Positions 1-11,413 of a stretch of DNA of 64,000 nt are shown piece after piece. The notes below the pieces were generated by a model, which ran no database searches, was not told where the DNA came from, and saw only the letters and a list, made by a program, of their open reading frames with translations. Position 1 is the stretch's first letter. The number at the start of each line of letters is the position of its first letter. Both the position numbers and the translations under genes were made by a program. Source of the stretch: Planococcus citri (lineage: Eukaryota > Arthropoda > Insecta > Hemiptera > Pseudococcidae); the NCBI RefSeq assembly GCF_950023065.1, contig NC_088680.1, positions 62,657,350 through 62,721,349 of the forward strand. The letters run 5' to 3'.

Positions 1-689
1 CTTATTTTATTTTATCAGTGACGTCGCGAAGGAGCCGGGGCGACTGGCCCCTCCCCTGTCAAAAATCCAGTCGTCCAAGTCGACTACTCCTTAACGTCGG
101 AATTTGTCGACAAAGTCATTACTTTGCCAACAAGAATCACCAACCTATTTCCAAAATTCGTATTTTTTTTCAAAAGCTGTTTTGTTGTTATCTATTTCTC
201 AAATTATTCATAATAGAGCGGGAAAATAACGTAAGAAAGCGAGTGCGAAAAGGAAAAAATTGGCACATCAATTTTTTCTTCGGGAATGTGTTCAGATGGA
301 CCTCCTGAACTACCAAAAAAAAACCGACCCTCCTACCCCTGGAGCTAATTTTTTTAGAGGGCTAAAACCGGTTGCGATTCACGTTTTTTGCGTTTTACTC
401 CGTAAATATGAGGTTTACGATGAAAACTACCATGACAAAAAATGTTCCCCTTCAAATTCTCGATAATTTGATACTACTCTCGATACCCATCCCTCAAGGG
501 GGGGTGCCAGAAAAAAGGGGTGGAAAGAGTAGGTGTTTCAAAAACATGTAAGTCCAGTAAATTAATCAAAATTACCACCTAATATTATTCGTTTTCGCTC
601 AATTTTTTTTTACAAAGTCTACACACCAAACTACTAATCAAACCACCATTGATTGGTCTTCAACCCTCCCCGGGGGTTGGTGGGGGGTG
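1..689. other. Intergenic sequence, no gene recognised
   Basis: Only short chance ORFs are present, with G/C homopolymers near 490-520 and 660-690. Bases 249-287 are the exception: they recur in reverse complement just after the assembly gap and are listed separately. Confidence 0.5.
249..287 (+). repeat. 39-bp segment mirrored at 15,201-15,239
   Basis: The segment reads exactly as the reverse complement of 15,201-15,239, the first bases after the N gap. It contains an imperfect internal palindrome (AAAAAATTG / CAATTTTTT). Beyond 39 bases the flanks diverge, with only a weak resemblance (ATAGAgCGGGaAAATA against ATAGAcCGGGcAAATA). It may be the outer end of the large palindrome, a terminal inverted repeat, or two copies of a dispersed repeat. 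Confidence 0.75.
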
Positions 690-1440
690 CTTGATTTTTC
701 AAGTAACACACAACTGAATCATGTATTCGAAAAACGAATCTGGACGTGCGATATATTGAAGAGTATGTTTTCGAGGTCGCTGAATACGAATATGAACTTA
801 TTTTCTGGGTCCAATCCCTCAAAGCTCCTCTGTGCCCCAAAGAGGGGGGTCAAAATTTTGAAAAATCGCGATAAGTCGAGTGATATATCGAATGGTATGT
901 TTTCGAGGTCGCTGAATACGAATATGAACTTATTTTCTGGGTCCAATCCCTCAAAGCTCCCCTGTGCCCCAAAAAGAGGGTCAAAATTTTGAAAAATCGC
1001 GATAAGTCGAGTGATATATCGAATGGTATGTTTTCGAGGTCGCTGAATACGAATATGAACTTATTTTCTGGGTCCAATCCCTCAAAGCCCCTCTGTGCCC
1101 CAAAAAGGAGGTCAAAATTTTGAAAAATCGCGATAAGTCGAGTGATATATCGAATGATATGTTTTCAAAGTCGCTGAATACGAATATGGTATTATTTTTT
1201 GCCCCCAACCCCGCAAAGCTCCTAACTGCCCCAAAAAAGTCCAAAATTTTGAAAATTTCTGAAAAGTTGAGTGACATATCGAATTGTATGTTTTCATAGT
1301 CGCTGAGTACGAATATGAATTGTTTTTCTGCTAACGATTCCTCATAACCCCCTTACGCTCCCCCAAATAGAATAAAATTTTGAAAAGTTGCCAGAAATCG
1401 TGTAATATTATGTCGAATATTACATTTTCAAGATCGTTGA
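690..1440. repeat. Tandem repeat, 131-bp unit, about 5-6 copies
   Basis: The core GTCGCTGAATACGAATATG recurs near 777, 908, 1,039 and 1,170, exactly 131 bp apart, with a diverged fifth copy near 1,300 and a decayed sixth near 1,430. Copies two and three are nearly identical and divergence rises to the right. Reverse-strand ORFs repeat the same peptide because the array has no in-phase stops, not because it is coding. A related single copy lies near 18,900-18,970. Confidence 0.9.
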
Positions 1441-2824
1441 TAACAAGACCATGGACTCATGCATTTTCAATATATCACTCATTTTACTCTTTACACTTCC
1501 CACCAAGTAGTGATGTTAAAATGCGCGCATATTCATTTGCCTGAGCATTTGCGCGCAAATTCCACAAATGGGCGTTATTTGCTTCTATTTGTGATTTTCA
1601 ACATGAAAAGTTGTCCAAAAAACGAAAAAACATGAAAAATAGGGTAATAAAAGCAGGACAATGTCTCATATTTTATTTTAAAGGAAGGGGAGATGTTCAA
1701 TATTATTACAATAGATTTTTTTCATTACCTACATTAAAAAACATTTTGATTTTTTTCAATTCAAAATTTCAAAATGTTTAGATTTTTCCTCCCTAATTTA
1801 TCACTACTAGAGTAAAAAATTTTAGAAATTGAAATTTCCAAAATAAGGGAAGAATAAGTGGGAAATTGAAAAATTTTTGATTCAAAATATGAAAATACGA
1901 GCCATTTTTTCAAAACTACCTCAATATTTTTCAGAAAGGGGGGCCCCAAATTTTTGTTTTATATGATTAAAAAATAGTAAAAAACACAAAGCAAGACAAT
2001 TTCTCGAATTTTATTTGAATGGAAGGGGGAGGGGTTCAATATTATTTTTTCACTACTTCAAAAAGCATTTCGATTTTTTTTTTCAAATCAAAATTTTCGG
2101 ATGCTTTGATGTCTCCCCTCCTCCTCCCCCTGAAATTTATCATCACTTGGTAGAAAATTTTTAGACATTCATATTTTCAACAAAAAAAAAGAAGAAGAAG
2201 ACGACAACGAAGAAGAAATAATAAATGAAAATAGCAAAAAATTTTAGCCAAGTATAATATGAAAAGACACGCCATTTTCTCCCAAAAATACTTCAATTTT
2301 TTCAGAAGGAAGTCTCAAAAGTTTTGTTTCATGAGTAGGTATTTATGGCCGTTTCTGAGCCAGGAGCATCAGGAGCAACTTGCTTAGAACTCTGCCACTT
2401 GAATTTAACCTAACAAGACGTTCTTATTCCAACATAACCTAACCGAGGGCACATTAACCCAACATATTACCCCCCCCCCCCGCCTGCCCAACACTAGAAT
2501 CTGCTAGTCATCCCTCATCCCATTTTGAAACTCATCATTATCCAACCTAATCCCACAAGAAAGATGCTGCTGTAACCTAACCTTACTGAAGGCAACTCAA
2601 CTCGACACCCCTCCCCTCCTTCGCGATATGACGCCCGTTGCTCCACCACCCTCTCCTCCAAGAACTTTTTTTTCAGTTTTTTTTAGCCCAATCTACCTTG
2701 ACTCAATGTAGGAAATATAGGTAAATGTGACTCATGGTAGTTAGAATTATCAGCTCCCCTGCACCCCCTACCCCATCATATGTACGCTATAGGAAATGAA
2801 GTAATATACATTTTTCCATTTTTC
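1441..2824. other. Intergenic AT-rich sequence
   Basis: No supported gene. It holds A/T-rich filler, a GAAGAAGAAGACGAC purine run near 2,190, a C10 homopolymer near 2,470, and a stretch (2,400-2,600) with scattered AACCTAACC words. Confidence 0.45.
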
Positions 2825-3190
2825 ATCACCAAATGACCCAAGTAATTTTTTCTACTCACATTCCCCCAAATTTTTACTTGCTTTCGTCAACCTACCAATA
2901 CCAAATAACCTATAATGATTTATTTTTTCTACCTACATCCCAAATTTGTACCTACTTTCCACCTAACGAAGTGATCCAAACTTTTTTTTACCTACCTACA
3001 CCCCCCACCCCCAATTCTTTTATCAACTTTCCACCTACCAAATAACCCAAAATGATTTTTTATACCTACATTTCCCCCAATTTTTACTCGCTTTCAACCT
3101 ACCAAGTGACCCAAACTGATTTATACCTACCTACATTTTCCCAGATTTTTCACTTGCTCTCCTTCTTCTACAAGATCAACCCAATCAGAT
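2825..3190. repeat. Degenerate tandem repeat, about 70-bp unit, five copies
   Basis: The phrase CCCAAATTTTTACTTGCTTTC and variants recur near 2,864, 2,938, 3,007, 3,071 and 3,140, each followed by words like CTACCAAGTGACCCAAA. The two plus-strand ORFs here are read-through of this C/T-rich repeat. Confidence 0.7.
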
Positions 3191-4088
3191 ATGCTAGCTT
3201 ACATCATGGCTCCTTGTACCCTTACCGCATTTTTAACCCCATATGATACATATTACAAAATTTTTATAAGATATTGTGCATTGCTACGAACCTTTCCCTG
3301 ATGTGACCTGCTCAGATGTGTCCGAATGTATGCGACTAATCGTATGTATAATATTATTTCCTTAATTTATGTAAGTTTATTTTATTTTTGACACATACGT
3401 ACATACCTAGAATCAACATCAATAAGTTTACCTAGCAATATTCAAGAATATGCAAGTATCTAGATTAATGTCCAATCTATCGTTTCAGATATCTCAAGTT
3501 AACCTATTTTTATTTTATACATAGTTTGAAATAGGACGGTAGTATCCATTTTATTGCTTCCTCTTTTATTCATTATACCTACTTCTTCATATTTTTTCAA
3601 TTACATAGGTATACCTACGCATCCGTCATTCATGAAAATAGAGCTAATTATCAGTTTTTGTTAATTTTTTTATTCGTTTATGATATTTTTTCTACTCTTA
3701 CCATATTACACCCCCCTCCACTCCACCAATTAATATTTATATCCTCGATTACTCATGATTTAATTTTCCTACCTTCAAGATATTTTCACATTCATTCCAT
3801 TTCCAACATTTTATATAAGTAGGTACTTTTTTGTAAGTTTTGCATGCTATCAGACAGAATTTTCTTACTTCAAGTACCCATTTTCGCTCTTTTTCTCGAT
3901 CAGATCCATTTTCTCATTAATTTTTTTAACTAAGTAATTATTTACGCATCCACGTAGATACATTGATTATTTTATTAGAATTAACATTCCATTATTATAC
4001 TTACCAGTAACTAATACATACATACGTACCATATAGCATAAAAACCTGTTAGAAATGAATATGTACGTAGATACTTGGAAGTAGGTAC
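3191..4088. other. Intergenic AT-rich sequence
   Basis: Nothing recognisable apart from scattered TACCTACC/GTAGGTA words typical of this genome. Confidence 0.4.
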
Positions 4089-4640
4089 CTACCTAAGTGT
4101 TTGTGCAAAAGTGAATTTAAAAGATGAATAAACTGGTGATGAGTATGAGTGTGAGGGTTGGTTAATGAGTGCAATGTAAGAGGAGGAATTGAGTGAGAGA
4201 TACAGAATGCGCGAGGAAAGAACGGGAGGTAGGTACTTGAAATTTTCAATTTCGGATAGGTTGTATGAGTGCAAGTGTGTTTGCTTATTGAATGCAATGT
4301 GAGAGTAGGAGTTGAGTGAGAGATACCAAGTGTGTGAGGAAAAAAATGGGAGATAGGTACATACTTTGAAATTTTCAATTTCGGATAGGTATGAGTGTGG
4401 AGGACTAGCTATTGTGTGAAAAAACGAATGTGAGATGAGGTAGCATTTTGTGAGCATAGAAAGAGATGAGTGCATGAGGAAAGAGTGTGTAGAGCTAGCT
4501 AAGTAAATACCTATTGGTTGTAGTATGATAAAAGTTGGGTGAGAGACAAAGTACGAAAGTTGAGCTGAGGTTTTCTAAGAGGAAAGAGTGTGAGGTGAGG
4601 TAGAATTTGTGAGTTGAGAGTGAAGTGAGTGTGAAAAGTT
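4089..4640. repeat. Purine-rich tandem repeat, about 129-bp unit
   Basis: GAAATTTTCAATTTCGGATA occurs near 4,239 and 4,368, each preceded by a GAGTGCAATGTGAGAG-type block with GTGAGAGATA. Weaker copies continue to about 4,640. Reverse-strand ORFs here (serine, histidine and threonine rich) follow from the GA-rich composition. Confidence 0.7.
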
Positions 4641-5159
4641 AATGTAAGTGAAGGGTGAATGAGTTTGAATTCTAATATTTGTGAGTTCGGAAAGAAGGGT
4701 ATTGTATGAGGAAAAAACGTGAGGTCTGTTGAGATTTGCTAGTTTGGAAAGAAAATAGTGAGTAGTAATAATGTTGATAATAAATTGCTAGTGGAGTAAT
4801 ATTCTGTATAAGAAATCATATACCTAGGTTATTTTGATAGAGGTGAATGAAGTGCTTACCTACCTATGTAAAATAGACTCTTCTCAATATTTTTTCAAGT
4901 TAATCTTATGAAGGAACTGCTTAAATGTAGTACAGGAGAGGGAAGTGAGGATTTTTTTGAAATACTCAGTAGTCATCTTACACTTTAGAAGAGGGTGAGA
5001 TACGTATTAATGACAGGGTAGAAGAGCCAAATAATTCAAAGTAGGTATACAATATGTACTTGGGCTAAACCAGTTGCATGTGAGTGGAAGAGAGTGGGTG
5101 GGCAGACGATCCTACAAATGAACACACATAGACATACATATCTTTAGGTTTTCAAGAAA

Positions 5160-6060
5160 ATTAGTTTTTATTCACAGGGTTTACCTATTTTACGTTTACC
5201 TACTTTAACAAATTTTTATGCATACCTACTTACCTACAAGCTTTTGAACATTTCCGTCAATTTCGATACATGCTATTTCCCAATTTTTTCGATTTTAATG
5301 TTTTTTTCTAGTATTTTTACATGGTATCAATGCTTTTTCACACTTTTTCTAAATTTTCAATACATTTCTACATACGTATTTCACTTATTTTTATCATGCT
5401 TCGTGTATTTTCAAGACGTTTTAGAGCGTTATCACGTATTTTTGTGTATTTTTTATTGTTTTTTTACTCGTACTTCGTGTTTTTCATTGATTTGAATTTT
5501 TTAAACGTATTTTTAAGGCATCTTCGAACGTTTTAGCGGTATTTTATTGATTTTCTTATCTCTTCCACATAATTTTGATCAATTTTCATCGTAATTCCCG
5601 TAATTTTAAGTTGTTTTTTGAACATTTTTCCTCAATTTTACTTTATTTTTGAACAATTTTGTGTAATTTGAAGTGTTTTTAATCGTTTTCTCGTAATTTT
5701 AACACGTTTTTGGGCGTTATCACATATTTTTACCCTTTTTTCGGGTGTTTTTAGCGATTTCGTCCGGGTTTTATTAGGTTTATATTTTTTTAACATATTT
5801 TTACGACGTTTTCCACGTGTTTTTGGGGCATTTTGATATTATGAACGTAATTATCGTAATTTTTAACGAGTTTCACATATGTTTGACACAATTTATTCGA
5901 TTTTCACATATTTTTAACTCGTTTTAATTCGAAATTCACGTAATTTTATCAATTTTTTGCGTGTTTTTTTTACTGATTTCTGCTCATTTTAGAATTTTTT
6001 TACTCGTAATTCACGCGTGTTTTATTGTATTTTCGACATATTCACGTTACCTACATTTCA
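5160..6060. repeat. T-rich degenerate repeat block
   Basis: Irregular recurrences of CGTATTTTTA, CGTAATTTTA and ACACGTTTTT with almost no A-runs on this strand. Blocks of the same style occur near 55,000-55,360, and in reverse orientation near 16,200-17,290, 31,090-31,800 and 49,480-50,230. No gene. Confidence 0.55.
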
Positions 6061-6529
6061 ATTATTTTCACTTCAATTAAACAAAGTATTCTCACATTTT
6101 GTCAATACCTACCTATTTAATACAAATTTCCATCCAATAGATAGGTAGTATTTCTATTCTTAACATACTTACTGATACCTTCCTAATTATAATCAACTTA
6201 ACCACCAGTATAAAAATTTAAAGGATTCAAAACAATACTAGATGCACGTGTGTGAGTGTGAGAGAGACAGAAAAAAGTTAAAGCCTGAATCATTTTGTAA
6301 TGGGTAAAGAATGTTACGAGAGAAGGGTCTGTGTCACCACAGGTGGTCCCATACCTAGCTATACCTATGTACTTACGCATCTTAGGTATCTTTATTTCAT
6401 TGATTGAAATCCATAGGTATTTGCCAAAAATATGTAAAGTACCTACCTGCATTGACATAGTTATTATAAAACTGCCTGTATCAGTTTATTCTAATCAAGG
6501 GAGTGCATGAGTATAGTTTTATTTATTTC

Positions 6530-7260
6530 TATATCTATTAAAAAGGATCGTCGTGAAGATGTAGGCAAGCGGCAGTGTTGCAAGGACGACTACATGGAAT
6601 GTGTTTTAACAGAGGGTGGTTTGCTAGATGCACTTAACGCGTTCACAACTCCACAGGATGGCGGCTATATTTAAAGAGCTTGCTATACTAAAAGGGAAAC
6701 CAGTTGACTTGCTATAAAATTTATTATTTGGAACTAATGGTTGCCTGCTATTATTTTTATAAGAAAGGGTTCACTATAATGAAACCAGTTACCTTATACC
6801 AACTGATGTTAGACTACCTTAATTTAATAGAAAGGGTTGTCAAGAGGGATGGCTGGTGACAGTGGCGGCATCAACGATGTCTTTTAAAAGAGGGTTAGAT
6901 ATACATAAGCAGGAAGGAAGCATTAGCTACACACTGAGTGCCTGTACAAAGCAGGGTGATGCAACACAACTGCACTGTTGAGTTATAAATTTATCCAAAT
7001 ACCTAAAAAGGGGTTGAATCAGGTATGCCTGGAATTTTTATATTCAAAGTAGGTGGCTGTTAGAGATGTGGGTGGCATGCCGCCACATTCAAAGATGTCT
7101 AGATTATTTTATTTAAATTGGGGTCCTTTGTAGAATGACATTTTAAGTGAAACTGGTTAATTTATGGACTAGAATTTTAAAAGAGGGTTGAAAGGATGAT
7201 GATGTTGCTATCTGGGGGGCGTGGCTTATATTATATTAAGGAGAGTGGATCTCACCAAAG
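6530..7260. repeat. Repeated GGGTT-motif region upstream of the polymerase gene
   Basis: Motifs of the form TTTAAAAGAGGGTTAGAT, ATAGAAAGGGTTGTC, CTAAAAAGGGGTTGAATC and TTTTAAAAGAGGGTTGAAAGG recur every 50-150 bp, separated by segments with imperfect GAAACCAGTT repeats. No ORF of note lies here. The block ends about 350 bp before the polymerase start, so it may be part of that element's non-coding leader. Confidence 0.5.
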
Positions 7261-7267
7261 CAGAAAC

Positions 7268-7274
7268 TATAAAA
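7268..7274 (+). promoter_or_regulatory. Candidate TATA box upstream of the polymerase gene
   Basis: TATAAAA lies 345 bp upstream of the ATG, with GGGAGACTCTTCTTCATTT about 25 bases further on as a possible initiation region. Several upstream ATGs lie between here and 7,619. The box could be chance in AT-rich DNA. Confidence 0.3.
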
Positions 7275-7618
7275 TAACAAGTTTAGGGAGACTCTTCTTC
7301 ATTTATGTTTGCATTTTCTAGAAGTATAGCTGACTTCACATTCATGCTGTTATGCTTGCTGTCTTTACAACTAATTAATTGCAGTGTTATCATTTTTTGC
7401 AACTTGTGTACTAATTGACTGCAGTTTTATCTGTTTCAACAACTTTACACCTCTTGATGTTGCATTTTACATCAATTTTTTGCAGTTTTGTGCATTTTCA
7501 CACACTTGATACCTGCTGATATTGTGTTTTTCATCAATTTTTACCACATTTCAAGTGCAGTGCTTCATTGTCATTACACTTTTCTCCATTCTACTGCTTA
7601 CCTTGATTACACATCACT

Positions 7619-10600
7619 ATGGCGTTTACATGTTATGTGTGTGGTCAATCTTTCAAAAAGCGGTTCAATTTAGACCGTCATTTGCAATCAAGACATAGAA
7701 GTCTGAAAAGTTTCAAATGTGAACGTTGTGAACATGAATTCACTCGTGAAGACAACTACAAAGTGCATGTTAAGCACTGGATTTGCACATTAAAACGACC
7801 AGCATCTGATGCAGAGAATATTCATCCTAATAAAAAATTAAAATCTTACTCAATCAAGCATTGTGATGAATGCCATAAAGATATTGACTTGAACAAGTAT
7901 CCAGGCCATCTCAAGAGCATAGAGCATAAAAACAACTGTTGCCTGAAAACTATCAACGCTTGTATTGAGGAAATCAAAAGTGCTTTCAAAAATCGGATCA
8001 AAACCTACAAAATCACGCCAAATGAGCCATATTATGACATCGCCGAATTTTTAAATGGCGTGCATCCAGAAGTTGAAAGCATCTTGACTGAAATGGCTGG
8101 TAAACACCGTAATTTTAAGTATAATTTAGAATTATTTGCCAAGTATTATAAGCCAATAGATATGTCAGATGTCAAATCATTCAACACTAAGAATATTATT
8201 TACTGTGCTCAAAGTAGTGATTTAGAGGAGGCTTATCAAAAATTCCTAAATACAATAAAAACCAAAAGTGAAGAATTTCAAAGTAAGGGGTCTGGGTGGT
8301 CTTTGGAAAAAATTTTATTTTTGGAGGTGAATATTAATAAGTATAAGCCAATGGGAGGTAGCTCTTACATACCTCTACCTAAATGGTTGACTAATAAAAA
8401 AGCTATCATAAATATTCAAAATGAGGATCAAGCTTGCTTTGCATGGGCTGTTATATCAGCTCTGTATCCTCGTGAACATTTTCAACATCCATATAGAACC
8501 AGTTCTTACCCAGATTTTAAAGAAGTTTTAAAATTTGATGGCATTGAATTTCCCATGAAACTGTGTGACATTAAAAAATTTGAAAAAATAAATCCTTTGA
8601 TCAGTATCAATGTTTTTGGGGTTGAGGGGGAAACAGTTATAGGGCCTCTATACTTCTCTTCAAATTATGCTCCAAATAGACTTCATATTAACCTGCTGTA
8701 TATTCAAAATGAGAAAGGGAATGGACATTATTGCTGGATAAAAAAATTAGGTAGGTTAATCTCTTCTCAATTAAATTCCCACCAACATGAAAAATACATA
8801 TGTAATGGTTGTTTGGTGAATTTTCATTCATTGGAAAAATTGAAAAAACATGAGCAAAATGACTGTAATCATATTGTGAGTGTTTTGCCAGAGGGTGAGA
8901 AAGCAAAAATAAATTTTAAAAATGTACATAAAATGCTCCGTGTTCCATTTGTAATTTATGCTGATTTTGAAGCCTACTTGAAACCTTTTTCCTCCTGCTC
9001 CCCTGATCCCACCATTTCCCATACCCAAAATGTCTCCTTACATGAACCATTCAGTTTTGCCTGTTACACAAAGTGCTCCTTTGACTTAAAATTAGATAGA
9101 TACTTTTTGTACAGAGGCTCCGATTGTGTAAAACAGTTCTGGACCTACTTGCAGGAAGAAGCTAGGCGAGCACATACCTACCTTTCCAAAACCACACCTA
9201 TGATACCTCTAACTCCTGAACAAAAAAAACACTTCAGAGAGTCAACTGAGTGTTACATTTGTGAAAAAAAATACGTAGATGGTGAAATCAAGGTTAGAGA
9301 TCATGACCATTTCACTGGAATTTATCGAAATAGTGCCCACCGAAATTGTAATATAAATTTAAAAAGATCAAATTTTGTACCTGTAATTCTTCATAACTTG
9401 AGCAATTATGATGCTCATTTCATTATTCCAGAGATAGGTTATGATAAAAATAAGGTTGATTTAATAGCCAATACTAAAGAAAAATACATCTCTTTTACAA
9501 AATACATAGGAGTAGATGGCATTGATTCTGAAGGGGGAGTTAAAAAAGACAGTATAAAACTTAGGTTTCTAGATTCTTGTAGATTTTTGCCAGCTAGTTT
9601 AGATAGTCTTGTAAAAAATTTACCTCCTACTCAGCTCAAAACCCTAGCATCTCACTTTCAGGATCAGGAAGAATTTAAATTAATGAACTTGAAAGGGGTG
9701 TTTCCCTATGAATTTACTGACTGTGAGGAAAAGCTTAAATTGGAACATTTACCATCAAAAAATGAATTTTACTCAAAGTTGACAAAATCAGGGGTCACAG
9801 ATGATGAGTATAAGAGAGCAGGGGAAATTTGGAAAAAGTTCAACTGTAAAAATTTAGGTGAATACTCTGATTTGTACTTGAAAACTGATGTCTTGCTCCT
9901 TACAGATGTTTTTGAAAATTTTAGAAATTTATGCCTTGATACCTACAAATTAGATCCTGCTCACTACTTTACATCTCCAGGGTTAAGCTGGGATGCTATG
10001 CTAAAATATACTAAAATTACTCTAGATTTATTGACTGATATTGATATGGTTCACTTTATTAAGAAGGGAATCCGAGGTGGTCTTTCTCAGTGCTCAAAAA
10101 GGAAAGCTACAGCTAATAATACTTTTATGAGAAATTTTGACCCCTCCAAACCCTCCCATTATTTGGTTTATTTGGATTGCAACAACTTGTATGGTCACAG
10201 TCTGAGTAGCTATCTTGGTCATAGTGAGTTTGAGTGGGTGGAGAAGGTGAGAAATTTCAATGTATTTGAGGTTAATGATGATTCTGAAATAGGGTACATT
10301 TTAGAGGTAGATCTGGAATATCCTCAAGAATTGCATGATTTTCACAGAGATTTTCCATTCTGTCCTGAATCTATGATTCCCCCAGGAGCAGAATCAAAAC
10401 AACCTAAATTAATTGCAAATGTTCTCAACAAAAAAAATTACATCATTCATTACTCCAACTTGAAACAGTGTCTTACTCATGGTCTGAAATTGACTAAAAT
10501 ACACAGAATTTTAAAATTTAAGCAATCTCGTTGGCTGAAACCCTACATTGACCTAAACACCTCAAAAAGAGCCCAAGCAAAGACTGAATTTGAAAAAGAT

Positions 10601-11413
10601 TTTTGGAAATTGATGAATAATTCAGTTTTTGGGAAAACTATGGAATCTGTTGAAAAACGGATTGATGTACGACTTGTTACTCAGTTTAAATCTGATAAGA
10701 AAAAAAGAGGGGCACAGTACTACATAAATCTCCCTCAATTTCACAGCTGTACGATTTTCAATGAAAATTTGGTCGCCATAGAATTGAACAAGGTTAAGAT
10801 TGTGTATGACAAGCCCATTTACATAGGTTTCACTGTTTTGGACTCTTCAAAACTACTCATGTATGATTTTCATTACTCTGTAATCAAGCCCCTGTATGGG
10901 GATAAGGTTGAACTTTGTTATACTGATACAGACTCCTTGCTCTATGATATAAAAACCTGTAACTTTTATGCAGATATCTTACCCCTTATACCTACTTATT
11001 TTGACACTAGTGACTATCCGAAGGAAAATATCTATAATTTTCCACTAGTAAATAAGAAAGTCATTGGAAAATTCAAAGATGAATGCAATGGCAAGATCAT
11101 GCATGAATTTATAGGTTTAAAATCAAAGTCATACTGTTTCAAAGTAGAAGATAAAGTAACTAAAAAATGTAAAGGTATTAAAAAATGTGTTGTGAAAGAT
11201 GATATAAAAATGGATGAATTTAAAACATGTTTAGAGAATAAAACAACCATTTTTAAGCCCATGTATAATTTTTGTAGTAATAAACATGTAATGTACACTC
11301 AATTATTGAATAAAAAAGCCTTAAGCTTTGTCGATGATAAGAGATTTTTATTGCCTAATGGTATAGAAACCCTTCCTTGGGGTCACTATAGAATAAGTGA
11401 ATACGAGCAATAA
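7619..11413 (+). CDS. Zinc-finger / endonuclease VII-like / family-B DNA polymerase of a virus-like mobile element
   Basis: One uninterrupted 1,264-codon frame. Two C2H2 fingers open it (C5, C8, H21, H26; C34, C37, H50, H53), with further Cys/His clusters near residues 80-107 and 393-416. An exonuclease I motif (YADFEAY) lies near 447. An HNH-type endonuclease VII-like patch near 543-575 has CYIC, RDHDH and HRNC. Polymerase motifs follow: A (LDCNNLYG, about 852), B (NNSVFGKTME, about 1,000) and C (YTDTDSL, about 1,102). All catalytic aspartates are present, so the frame looks recently active. This architecture recurs in arthropod genomes in virus-like self-synthesizing elements related to Polinton/Maverick and bidnavirus-type polymerases, where it would replicate the element by protein priming; that function is inferred. 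No integrase, ATPase or capsid gene is visible nearby. Its last 230 codons lie in the inverted repeat and recur on the minus strand. Confidence 0.9.
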   Translation: MAFTCYVCGQSFKKRFNLDRHLQSRHRSLKSFKCERCEHEFTREDNYKVHVKHWICTLKRPASDAENIHPNKKLKSYSIKHCDECHKDIDLNKYPGHLKSIEHKNNCCLKTINACIEEIKSAFKNRIKTYKITPNEPYYDIAEFLNGVHPEVESILTEMAGKHRNFKYNLELFAKYYKPIDMSDVKSFNTKNIIYCAQSSDLEEAYQKFLNTIKTKSEEFQSKGSGWSLEKILFLEVNINKYKPMGGSSYIPLPKWLTNKKAIINIQNEDQACFAWAVISALYPREHFQHPYRTSSYPDFKEVLKFDGIEFPMKLCDIKKFEKINPLISINVFGVEGETVIGPLYFSSNYAPNRLHINLLYIQNEKGNGHYCWIKKLGRLISSQLNSHQHEKYICNGCLVNFHSLEKLKKHEQNDCNHIVSVLPEGEKAKINFKNVHKMLRVPFVIYADFEAYLKPFSSCSPDPTISHTQNVSLHEPFSFACYTKCSFDLKLDRYFLYRGSDCVKQFWTYLQEEARRAHTYLSKTTPMIPLTPEQKKHFRESTECYICEKKYVDGEIKVRDHDHFTGIYRNSAHRNCNINLKRSNFVPVILHNLSNYDAHFIIPEIGYDKNKVDLIANTKEKYISFTKYIGVDGIDSEGGVKKDSIKLRFLDSCRFLPASLDSLVKNLPPTQLKTLASHFQDQEEFKLMNLKGVFPYEFTDCEEKLKLEHLPSKNEFYSKLTKSGVTDDEYKRAGEIWKKFNCKNLGEYSDLYLKTDVLLLTDVFENFRNLCLDTYKLDPAHYFTSPGLSWDAMLKYTKITLDLLTDIDMVHFIKKGIRGGLSQCSKRKATANNTFMRNFDPSKPSHYLVYLDCNNLYGHSLSSYLGHSEFEWVEKVRNFNVFEVNDDSEIGYILEVDLEYPQELHDFHRDFPFCPESMIPPGAESKQPKLIANVLNKKNYIIHYSNLKQCLTHGLKLTKIHRILKFKQSRWLKPYIDLNTSKRAQAKTEFEKDFWKLMNNSVFGKTMESVEKRIDVRLVTQFKSDKKKRGAQYYINLPQFHSCTIFNENLVAIELNKVKIVYDKPIYIGFTVLDSSKLLMYDFHYSVIKPLYGDKVELCYTDTDSLLYDIKTCNFYADILPLIPTYFDTSDYPKENIYNFPLVNKKVIGKFKDECNGKIMHEFIGLKSKSYCFKVEDKVTKKCKGIKKCVVKDDIKMDEFKTCLENKTTIFKPMYNFCSNKHVMYTQLLNKKALSFVDDKRFLLPNGIETLPWGHYRISEYEQ

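Noticed and set aside
981..1297. Reverse-strand ORFs with a repeated peptide
   Set aside because: Peptide repeats come from the 131-bp tandem array, which lacks in-phase stops in one frame.
690..1440. CRISPR-like repeat array
   Set aside because: Unit is 131 bp with no short repeat/variable spacer structure, in a eukaryotic context.
2395..2600. AACCTAACC words as telomeric repeat
   Set aside because: The words are scattered and irregular, not a tandem (TTAGG)n or (CCTAA)n array.
4049..4475. 109- and 128-codon minus-strand ORFs
   Set aside because: Read-through of a GA-rich tandem repeat in two overlapping frames.
11032..11298. 88-codon minus-strand ORF (and its mirror at 14,424-14,690)
   Set aside because: Antisense shadow of the polymerase C-terminus.
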